6,045 nt of DNA from an uncultured Lachnospiraceae bacterium (GTDB taxonomy: Bacteria; Bacillota_A; Clostridia; Lachnospirales; Lachnospiraceae), in NCBI GenBank assembly GCA_902773195.1, contig CACYDL010000068.1:1-6045 (forward strand), read 5' to 3'. The translations under genes were made by a program, and so were the position numbers. Below the pieces are notes generated by a model. That model did no database searches. It was not told the origin of the DNA and was given only the letters and a program-made list of their open reading frames with translations. Numbering within the stretch: position 1 is the stretch's first letter; the number at the start of each line of letters is the position of its first letter. Positions 1 through 6,045 of this stretch are shown here, piece after piece.

Positions 1-1422
1 ATCATGGGCGGCGAGAATTCCATGATCACGGACGACTGCAGGACCGTTCTCTTCGAGGCGGCGAATTTCGACGGCACCAATATCCGTCTCACCTCGAAGC
101 GGCTCGGCCATCAGACCGATGCGTCCCAGAAATTCGACAAGGGCCTCGACCCGAACACGGCCCTCGAGGCGATGAACCGGGCCTGCCAGCTGATCGAGGA
201 GTTCGGCTGCGGCGAAGTCGTCGGCGGCGCCGTCGACATCTACCCGGTGAAGCGGGAGCCGTCGGAGGTAGCCTTTGAGCCGGAGAAGATCAACGCGATG
301 CTGGGCACGGATCTTCCGGAAGAGGAGATGATCGGCTATTTTGAGAAAGAGGGCCTCATCTACGACCGCGGCCGCCGCGTCGTGATCGCGCCGACGTTCC
401 GGCAGGATATCCACCGCACCTGCGATCTGGCGGAGGAAGTGGCGAGGTTCTACGGCTACGACAACATTCCGCTCACGCTCCCCGGCGGCGCGGCCACCGC
501 GGGCGGCGTCACCTTTGAGATGCGGATTCAGGAGATCGCGCGCACCGTCGCCGAGAACTGTGGGTTCAGCCAGGGCTACTGCTACAGCTTTGAGTCGCCC
601 AGGGTGTTCGACCGCCTGAAATTCCCGGAGGACGCGCCCGAGAGATGCGCCATCGAGATCAGGAATCCCCTGGGGCCGGACTTCTCGATCATGAGAACCA
701 CGTCCCTCAACGGCATCCTGAACTCCCTCGCGGTCAACTACAACCGCAGGAACAAATCCGTGCGTCTCTATGAGCTCGGCAACGTCTATATCGCCAGGGA
801 GCTTCCGCTGAAGGAACTCCCGGACGAGAGAATGAAGCTCACGCTCGGCATGTACGACGCCGGCGATTTCTTCGATATGAAGGGCGTCGTTGAGCTGATT
901 CTCGATAAGCTCGGAATCGGGGAAAAGCCGGATTACACGACGGAACACCTCCGGCCGTACTATCATCCCGGCCGCCAGGCGGAGATCTTCGCCGGCGGAG
1001 CCTGCATCGGCGAGATCGGGGAGATCCATCCGGACGTCATGAAGACCTACGGAATCGGCGAAAGAACGTATACGGCGGTTCTCGACCTTCCGTCCGTCTG
1101 CGCTCTGGCGACCTTTGACAGGAAATATCACGGAGTCGCCAGGTACCCGGCGGTGTCCCGCGACATCAGCATGATCGTGCCGGCGGCGGTGACCAACGCG
1201 CAGATCGAGAAGATCATCGCGCAGCGCGGCGGGAAGATCCTGGAGGAGTGCACCCTTTTCGATATCTACGAGGGCGCTCCGATCCTCCCGGGCTTCAAGT
1301 CGATGGCGTATTCCCTGCGCTTCCGACACAGCGACAAGACCCTCGAGGACGCCGAGGTGCAGGCGGCCATGAAGAAGATTCTGAACGGACTGGAGGGCCT
1401 CGGCATCGAGCTTCGGAAGTGA
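1..1422 (+). CDS. pheT: Phenylalanine--tRNA ligase beta subunit, C-terminal part (5' end cut by window)
   Basis: The beta subunit of the cytoplasmic heterotetrameric PheRS, which with PheS charges tRNA-Phe. The window opens in frame inside the B3/B4 editing domain, so there is no start here. Residues are counted from the Met at base 4. The end of B3/B4 covers about 1-80 (GGENSMITDD, then a TDASQKFDKGLDP stretch). A B5 domain covers about 85-160. The catalytic-like core, which does not itself activate Phe in this family, covers about 170-360 and has the conserved NPLGPDFSIMRT at 221-232 and HPGR at 321-324. The ferredoxin-fold anticodon-binding domain covers about 376-472, with YPAVSRDISMIV at 381-392. 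Bacterial PheT is usually about 800 residues, so roughly the first 320 are missing. The frame is intact to its TGA, and queA follows 21 bp later, suggesting co-transcription. Identity is very secure. Confidence 0.97.
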   Translation: MMGGENSMITDDCRTVLFEAANFDGTNIRLTSKRLGHQTDASQKFDKGLDPNTALEAMNRACQLIEEFGCGEVVGGAVDIYPVKREPSEVAFEPEKINAMLGTDLPEEEMIGYFEKEGLIYDRGRRVVIAPTFRQDIHRTCDLAEEVARFYGYDNIPLTLPGGAATAGGVTFEMRIQEIARTVAENCGFSQGYCYSFESPRVFDRLKFPEDAPERCAIEIRNPLGPDFSIMRTTSLNGILNSLAVNYNRRNKSVRLYELGNVYIARELPLKELPDERMKLTLGMYDAGDFFDMKGVVELILDKLGIGEKPDYTTEHLRPYYHPGRQAEIFAGGACIGEIGEIHPDVMKTYGIGERTYTAVLDLPSVCALATFDRKYHGVARYPAVSRDISMIVPAAVTNAQIEKIIAQRGGKILEECTLFDIYEGAPILPGFKSMAYSLRFRHSDKTLEDAEVQAAMKKILNGLEGLGIELRK

Positions 1423-1435
1423 CGCCGCGGATAAC

Positions 1436-1443
1436 GGGAAGAG
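1436..1443 (+). promoter_or_regulatory. queA ribosome binding site, unusually close to the start codon
   Basis: The only purine-rich Shine-Dalgarno-like stretch before queA is GGGAAGAG, which directly abuts the ATG at 1444 instead of sitting 5-9 bases away. An in-frame TAA at 1432-1434 rules out an earlier start, and the next in-frame ATG (codon 29) would remove the conserved N-terminus. The ATG is therefore fixed even though the site looks poor. Translation may depend partly on ribosomes finishing pheT 21 bp upstream; that is an inference. Confidence 0.5.
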
Positions 1444-2487
1444 ATGAAGACATCCGATTTCTATTACGAGCTCCCCGAGGAGCTGATCGCGCAGGATCCC
1501 CTGGAGGACAGAGCCTCCTCCAGGCTGATGCACATGGACCGAAGGACCGGCGAGGTCTCCCATGAGCATTTCGGCGACGTCCTGCGCCATCTCCGCCCCG
1601 GGGACGCCCTCGTCATCAACGACACAAAGGTGATCCCCGCCAGGCTGATCGGGAAAAAAGCCGTGACGGGCGCGGGCATCGAGATCCTGCTTCTCCGCCG
1701 CGTCGGCGAACAGGAGTGGGAATGCCTGGTGAAGCCCGGCAAAAAGTGCCGCCCCGGCACGACCGTCGAATTCGGGGAGCCCGACGAAGAGGGAAGATAT
1801 CCTCTCACGGCGGAAATCCGGGAGATTCTGGAGGAAGGCCTCCGGAGAGTTTCGTTCACCTACGAGGGGATCTTCGAGGAGGTGCTGCTGAAGCTCGGCG
1901 AGATGCCGCTTCCGCCCTACATCCACCACCGCCTCGAGGACGGCACCCGCTACAACACGGTCTACGCCGCCCACGACGGGTCGGCCGCCGCGCCCACGGC
2001 GGGGCTGCATTTTACGAAGGAGCTCCTGGAAAAGATCCGGGAGAAGGGCGTGAGGATCGTCCGGATTACCCTTCACGTGGGGCTGGGGACCTTCCGGCCC
2101 GTCAAAGCGGAGGAAATCACGGACCATCACATGCATTCGGAGTTCTATACCGTGAGCGAAGAGGCGGCCGGGGCCGTGAACGCCGTGAAGGCCGCGGGAG
2201 GACGGGTGGTCTGCGTCGGCACGACTTCCTGCAGGACGCTGGAGTCGGCCTCCGACGAGGACGGAACGTTGAGAGCGGGAAGCGGGTGGACCGACATCTT
2301 TATCTATCCGGGCTACCGCTTCAGGATCATGGACGCGCTGATCACCAATTTCCACCTGCCCGAGTCGACCCTGGTGATGCTGGTTTCCGCCTTTGCCGGC
2401 AGAGAGCACACACTGGCGGCGTACCGGGAGGCGGTGGCTGAGCGCTACAGATTCTTCTCCTTCGGGGATGCGATGATGATCGAGTGA
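1444..2487 (+). CDS. queA: S-adenosylmethionine:tRNA ribosyltransferase-isomerase
   Basis: QueA transfers and isomerises the ribosyl group of S-adenosylmethionine onto preQ1 at the wobble base (position 34) of GUN-anticodon tRNAs, giving epoxyqueuosine in the cytoplasm. The 347-residue product is full length for the family (about 340-355). Family motifs appear in order: the start [30 protein letters not shown] at 57-69, GEMPLPPYI at 152-160, [11 protein letters not shown] at 181-191, LHVGLGTF at 210-217, [10 protein letters not shown] at 259-268, [10 protein letters not shown] at 301-310 and [12 protein letters not shown] at 335-346. The start is fixed by an in-frame stop at 1432 and by the conserved N-terminus. 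It lies 21 bp after pheT and probably uses that gene's promoter, since none is visible in the gap. No other queuosine gene is in the window. Nothing is truncated or frameshifted. Confidence 0.97.
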   Translation: MKTSDFYYELPEELIAQDPLEDRASSRLMHMDRRTGEVSHEHFGDVLRHLRPGDALVINDTKVIPARLIGKKAVTGAGIEILLLRRVGEQEWECLVKPGKKCRPGTTVEFGEPDEEGRYPLTAEIREILEEGLRRVSFTYEGIFEEVLLKLGEMPLPPYIHHRLEDGTRYNTVYAAHDGSAAAPTAGLHFTKELLEKIREKGVRIVRITLHVGLGTFRPVKAEEITDHHMHSEFYTVSEEAAGAVNAVKAAGGRVVCVGTTSCRTLESASDEDGTLRAGSGWTDIFIYPGYRFRIMDALITNFHLPESTLVMLVSAFAGREHTLAAYREAVAERYRFFSFGDAMMIE

Positions 2488-2503
2488 CAGACAGCAGAAC
2501 AGG

Positions 2504-2541
2504 AAAAAACGGTGCCCCGGGGAGCAGTCCCCGGGGCACCG
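2504..2541 (-). terminator. Strong hairpin terminator, best oriented for the tyrA-aroA transcript
   Basis: A perfect 14-bp GC-rich inverted repeat (arms 2510-2523 and 2528-2541, loop GCAG) is flanked on its left by six A residues at 2504-2509. Read on the minus strand this is a stable stem followed at once by six U residues, the classic intrinsic terminator form, about 100 bases after the aroA stop. On the plus strand the stem starts 22 bases after queA but is followed by a weaker tract (TGTATCTTC), so it may also slow or stop queA transcripts. Confidence 0.85.
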
Positions 2542-2552
2542 TGTATCTTCCT

Positions 2553-2580
2553 GTGCGCATGACGGCGCACGTTTCTTTTT
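2553..2580 (+). terminator. Second, smaller hairpin with U-rich tail, oriented for queA
   Basis: A 6-bp inverted repeat, GTGCGC (2553-2558) and GCGCAC (2565-2570) with a 6-base loop, is followed by GTTTCTTTTT at 2571-2580. This has intrinsic-terminator shape on the plus strand and would end the pheT-queA transcript about 90 bases after the queA stop. The stem is short, so it is less certain than the neighbouring large hairpin. Confidence 0.55.
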
Positions 2581-2602
2581 CCTGCGTTCGGATTTCTGCT
2601 AT

Positions 2603-2622
2603 CCGCTTTTCCGCTTTTCCGC
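2603..2622. repeat. Short tandem repeat, 8-bp unit, 2.5 copies
   Basis: CCGCTTTT occurs twice head to tail (2603-2610, 2611-2618) and is followed by a partial copy, CCGC. It lies in the convergent intergenic region just after the aroA stop. It is noncoding, and no function can be assigned. Confidence 0.7.
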
Positions 2623-2639
2623 AGGTTCGCGCCGCGCCG

Positions 2640-3977
2640 TCATTCCCCCGTGAGCTTTCGGAGATCCCGGAAGAACCCGGGATAGGACACGTCGACGCAG
2701 CCTTCGTCGGTGATGACGACGGGGCCGTGGGAGACGAGACCGGCCACCGCGAAGGCCATCGCGATCCGGTGATCTCCCTTCGGATCGATGTCGGCGCCGC
2801 GGAGCCTCCCTCCGTAGATGGTCATCCCGTCGTCCGTCTCCTCGACGCTGATCCCCATTTTTCTGAGATTTCCGGCGATGGCGGTCAGACGGTTCGTCTC
2901 CTTGACCTTGAGCTCCGCGGCGTCCCGGATCGTGGTCGGACCGTCCGCGCAGGCGGCGATGACCGCGATGACGGGAATCTCGTCGATCAGCGCGGGAATG
3001 ATGGAGCCGGCGATCTCCGTGCCGTGAAGCCCCGGAGAGTAGCGGACGGTCAGATCCGCGGTGGGCTCTCTGCCTTCGATGTGGACGTTTGTCACCGAGA
3101 TGCTGCCGCCCATCGCCCGGATGACCCGGATGATGCCGTCCCGGGTTTCGTTGATGCCCACGTTTCTCAGGGTGACCGAGGAATCCGGGACGATCAGGCC
3201 GGCGGCCAGGAAATAGGCAGCGGAGGAGATATCCCCCGGAACCGTGATGTCCTGGCCCGTCAGGACGGTGCCCGGATAGACGATGGTGGTGACCGCCTCG
3301 GAATCCGCCTTCTTCCGGACCTTCAGATTGCCCCCGAAGGCGCTCAGCATGAGCTCCGTGTGATTCCGCGACAGAACCGGCTCCGTGTAGAACGTGGGGC
3401 CGTCCGCGTAGAGCCCGGCGAGCAGGACGCAGGATTTCACCTGCGCGGAGGCGATCCGGCTCTCGTAGCGGATCGCGCGGGGCCTGCCGCCGAAGATTTT
3501 CATCGGCACACAGTCGTTCCCCCGCTCGGACGCCGCCATGATTCCCATGTATTCCAGGGGGCGGATGATGCGGCCCATGGGCCGGCGCTGCAGGGAGCTG
3601 TCTCCCGTGAGGCGGCTGATGAAATGCTGTCCCGCCAGGATCCCGGAGAGAAGGCGGACCGTCGTCCCGCTGTTTCCCGCGTCCAGCGTGACGCCGTCCG
3701 GGGCGGAGAGCCCTCTGAGGCCGACGCCGTGAATGACCAGGACCGGCTCCCCGGCTTCTCCGTAGAGAGGCGCGCCGGAGCGCTTCTCCTCGATCCGGAC
3801 GCCGAGCCTCCGGAAGCATTCGATCGTCGAGAGGCAGTCGGCGCTCCTTAGGAATCCCCTCACCAGGGTGTCGCCCTCCGCGATGGCGCCCAGCATGACG
3901 CTGCGGTGGGAGACGGACTTGTCGCCCGGAACGCTGATGGTCCCGTGAAGTCGCGAAGCTCTGCTGATTGTCAACAT
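2640..3977 (-). CDS. aroA: 3-phosphoshikimate 1-carboxyvinyltransferase (EPSP synthase), class II type
   Basis: This enzyme transfers the enolpyruvyl group of phosphoenolpyruvate to shikimate-3-phosphate, giving EPSP and phosphate, the sixth shikimate-pathway step, in the cytoplasm. The 445-residue product is of normal length. Visible motifs are PGDKSVSHR at 17-25, GNSGTTVRL at 101-109, SAQVK at 177-181, RNHTE at 204-208, NETR at 276-279, IDEIP at 331-335 (holding the acidic catalytic position), KETNRL at 359-364 and GDHRIAMA at 401-408. The combination GDKS, SAQxK, RxHTE and NxTR is the published class II signature. The start ATG has AAGGTG at 3985-3990, seven bases upstream on the minus strand. 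It is the downstream gene of a tyrA-aroA pair, 92 bp after tyrA, and ends before the shared terminator region. The frame is intact. Confidence 0.97.
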   Translation of the reverse strand: MLTISRASRLHGTISVPGDKSVSHRSVMLGAIAEGDTLVRGFLRSADCLSTIECFRRLGVRIEEKRSGAPLYGEAGEPVLVIHGVGLRGLSAPDGVTLDAGNSGTTVRLLSGILAGQHFISRLTGDSSLQRRPMGRIIRPLEYMGIMAASERGNDCVPMKIFGGRPRAIRYESRIASAQVKSCVLLAGLYADGPTFYTEPVLSRNHTELMLSAFGGNLKVRKKADSEAVTTIVYPGTVLTGQDITVPGDISSAAYFLAAGLIVPDSSVTLRNVGINETRDGIIRVIRAMGGSISVTNVHIEGREPTADLTVRYSPGLHGTEIAGSIIPALIDEIPVIAVIAACADGPTTIRDAAELKVKETNRLTAIAGNLRKMGISVEETDDGMTIYGGRLRGADIDPKGDHRIAMAFAVAGLVSHGPVVITDEGCVDVSYPGFFRDLRKLTGE

Positions 3978-4003
3978 GAAATCACACCTTGCTTTCGTGA
4001 AGA

Positions 4004-4035
4004 CACCGGCCCTGGCCTCATGGCCATGCCGGCGT
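4004..4035 (-). other. Imperfect hairpin in the tyrA-aroA gap
   Basis: Nested inverted repeats CCGGC/GCCGG (4006-4010, 4028-4032) and TGGCC/GGCCA (4013-4017, 4022-4026) form about ten base pairs with a small internal loop and a 4-base loop. On the minus strand the structure lies between the tyrA stop and the aroA ribosome binding site. No U-run follows it, so it does not look like an intrinsic terminator. It could be an RNA processing or stability element, or chance in GC-rich DNA. Confidence 0.4.
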
Positions 4036-4069
4036 ATGTCGAAACCTTCGGATTCGCGCAGGGGGCTTC

Positions 4070-5158
4070 CTATACCTCGTAGACGTGATAGTGCCTGCGG
4101 GTCAGAAGCCTTGAGGCGCGCTTCATGGCGGAATCCTCGTAGAACTCGATGCGCAGCACCCCCTGTTCAAACGCGCGGTTGTGGACGATGCCGATATTCC
4201 GGATGGAGATGTCCTCCGCCGCCAGAACCGAGGCGACCTCGGCGATGGCGCCCGGCTTGTCGTCGATGTCCATGTACAGACGCTGTTCCTTCTTGATGGG
4301 TCCGGCCGATTCGTCGGCGAAGAGCTCCCGGTAATCCCTGCATTCCGTGAAGTATTTGAGCAGCTTCTCCGCGTTGCCGTTGCGGATCGAAAAACGGAAA
4401 TCCGTCAGAGCGCGGATGTAGCGGTCCAGCACGACGCAGATATTGTCGGCGTTGGCCAGACAGATCTCCTGCCACATCTGGGGCGAGGAGGAGGAGATTC
4501 TCGTGATGTCCTTGAAGCCTCCCGCCGCGATGGTGCGCATGTACTCCTTTGGACTGTCCAGGTCCTTCACCATATTGACGAGGGAGGCGGAGATGACGTG
4601 GGGGACGTGGCTCACCGCCGCCGTCACATAGTCGTGCTCCTCCGCGGTCAGAATCAGGGGCATGGCGCCCAGGGAGGAGATGAATTCGGAGAAGCGGCTC
4701 AGCGTGCTGATGGGAATCTCCGAGCCGGGACAGAGGATGTACCAGGCGTTCTCAAACATCCGGTCCGTCGCGTTCGAATAGCCGGTTTTCTCCGAGCCGG
4801 CCATGGGATGGCCGCCGATATAGTGCTCCTGCAGTCCCATCTCCTCCACGAGGGAGAAGATGTCGCCCTTGGTGGAGCCGACGTCCGAGAGAATGGCTCC
4901 TTCCCGGAGGTGGGGCGCCAGATCCTTCAGTACGGACCGCATCGTGATGACGGGAACGCACAGGAAAATGATATCGCATTCGCGGAAGGCGGACGTGATC
5001 TCGAAGCACTGCTGATCGATGACGCCGTCGCGCATCGCCTCCGACAGAACGGACGCGGTGCGGTTGCAGGCGATCAGGCGGATCTCCGGATGAATCCGGC
5101 GGATTGTCTTCGCGAGGGAACCGCCGATCAGGCCGAGACCGATAAAACCTATGGTCAT
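4070..5158 (-). CDS. tyrA: Prephenate dehydrogenase with C-terminal ACT domain
   Basis: TyrA oxidatively decarboxylates prephenate to 4-hydroxyphenylpyruvate, the committed step to tyrosine, using NAD(P)+. The 362-residue product has an N-terminal Rossmann fold with GFIGLGLIGGSLAK at 4-17. HPMAGSEKTGY (117-127) and SHVPH (183-187) carry the substrate-site Ser and His residues of the family, and GGFKDITRI lies at 213-221. A C-terminal ACT domain covers about 293-362, with DDKPGAIAEVASVLA at 299-313; it is the likely site of feedback control by an aromatic amino acid. The end of the second beta strand reads CNRT, without the acidic residue typical of NAD-specific enzymes. The start at 5158 is chosen over an ATG at 5194 because a near-perfect AAGGAGGT lies just upstream and the Rossmann strand begins at residue 2. 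It is the first gene of a tyrA-aroA unit, and no chorismate mutase domain is fused. Confidence 0.95.
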   Translation of the reverse strand: MTIGFIGLGLIGGSLAKTIRRIHPEIRLIACNRTASVLSEAMRDGVIDQQCFEITSAFRECDIIFLCVPVITMRSVLKDLAPHLREGAILSDVGSTKGDIFSLVEEMGLQEHYIGGHPMAGSEKTGYSNATDRMFENAWYILCPGSEIPISTLSRFSEFISSLGAMPLILTAEEHDYVTAAVSHVPHVISASLVNMVKDLDSPKEYMRTIAAGGFKDITRISSSSPQMWQEICLANADNICVVLDRYIRALTDFRFSIRNGNAEKLLKYFTECRDYRELFADESAGPIKKEQRLYMDIDDKPGAIAEVASVLAAEDISIRNIGIVHNRAFEQGVLRIEFYEDSAMKRASRLLTRRHYHVYEV

Positions 5159-5163
5159 GGGAA

Positions 5164-5171
5164 ACCTCCTT
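5164..5171 (-). promoter_or_regulatory. tyrA ribosome binding site (decides the start)
   Basis: AAGGAGGT on the minus strand lies five bases before the ATG at 5158. It falls inside the reading frame extended from the earlier ATG at 5194, so it marks 5158 as the true start and the 12 extra residues as untranslated leader. Confidence 0.9.
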
Positions 5172-5196
5172 GCGCATAGCCCGGAATTTCGCAATT

Positions 5197-5230
5197 ATTG
5201 TATCATAGATGACCGGAACAGAAAATGCAA
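5197..5230 (-). promoter_or_regulatory. Candidate tyrA-aroA promoter
   Basis: Two overlapping readings exist on the minus strand. One has TTGCAT (5225-5230) as -35 and, after 17 bases, TATGAT (5202-5207) as -10. The other has an extended -10, TGATACAAT (5197-5205), needing no good -35. A run of seven A residues (5236-5242) lies just upstream of the -35, where an UP element would sit. Transcription would start near 5190-5195 and give a leader of only about 35 bases, leaving no room for a T-box or attenuator. Confidence 0.6.
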
Positions 5231-5258
5231 ACGTGTTTTTTTATTGCAACATTCCGGT
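5212..5258. repeat. Inverted repeat ACCGGAA/TTCCGGT between the divergent promoters
   Basis: A perfect 7-bp inverted repeat has arms at 5212-5218 and 5252-5258, 33 bases apart. A further direct copy of its CCGGAA core lies at 5181-5186. The left arm is within the tyrA promoter spacer and the right arm lies just upstream of the oxidoreductase -35. The placement is compatible with operator half-sites, but no known regulator motif is recognised and chance is possible. Confidence 0.3.
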
Positions 5259-5264
5259 GATTCG

Positions 5265-6045
<781 letters not shown>

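Noticed and set aside
2599..3819. A 406-codon minus-strand frame overlapping aroA in another phase
   Set aside because: It has very Arg-, His- and Pro-rich low-complexity sequence with no recognisable fold, and it is a frame-shifted reading of aroA.
2484..3851. A 455-codon open frame on the plus strand, opposite aroA, starting with GTG over the queA stop
   Set aside because: It is antisense to a fully conserved aroA, has an Arg/Asp/Gly-rich composition with no domain, and runs through the terminator hairpins. Such frames are expected where GC-rich third positions suppress stop codons.
4013..4026. The small inverted repeat in the tyrA-aroA gap as an intrinsic terminator
   Set aside because: No U-rich tract follows the stem on either strand.
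4181..5179. A 332-codon plus-strand frame opposite tyrA
   Set aside because: It is antisense to a complete tyrA, with Asp/Gly/Val/Arg-biased composition. No ribosome binding site or conserved motif was seen.
5159..5194. An N-terminal extension of TyrA by 12 residues from an ATG at 5194
   Set aside because: The near-perfect AAGGAGGT at 5164-5171 lies inside this extension and points to the ATG at 5158, where the Rossmann strand begins.

Overview
This window looks like ordinary core-metabolism chromosome from an anaerobic, GC-rich member of the Clostridia, probably near Lachnospiraceae. Four things point there: a very conserved N-terminus of homodimer-type pyruvate:ferredoxin oxidoreductase, a class II EPSP synthase, a prephenate dehydrogenase with a C-terminal ACT domain, and strong AGGAGG-type ribosome binding sites. 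The taxonomic call is an inference from protein character. Coding regions are GC-rich and the one real regulatory intergenic region is AT-rich.

Layout. From 1 to 2487 the plus strand carries the 3' part of pheT (phenylalanyl-tRNA synthetase beta subunit) followed 21 bp later by a complete queA (queuosine tRNA modification); both act on tRNA and probably share a transcript. From 2488 to 2639 lies a convergent intergenic region with two hairpins, one shaped as a terminator for each strand, plus a short 8-bp tandem repeat. From 5158 down to 2640 the minus strand carries tyrA (prephenate dehydrogenase) then aroA (EPSP synthase), separated by 92 bp that hold an imperfect hairpin. Both belong to aromatic amino-acid biosynthesis: AroA makes EPSP, the chorismate precursor, and TyrA commits prephenate to tyrosine. 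From 5159 to 5362 is a divergent promoter region serving tyrA leftward and, rightward, the pyruvate:ferredoxin oxidoreductase gene (nifJ/por). The latter starts at 5363 and runs off the window end.

No mobile element, CRISPR array, tRNA or rRNA gene was seen. I did not find an undescribed system. The most useful second looks are the divergent regulatory region, the opposed terminators, and an NADP-type sequence signature in TyrA. The long extra open frames opposite aroA, tyrA, queA and the oxidoreductase gene are read as by-products of GC-rich codon use.
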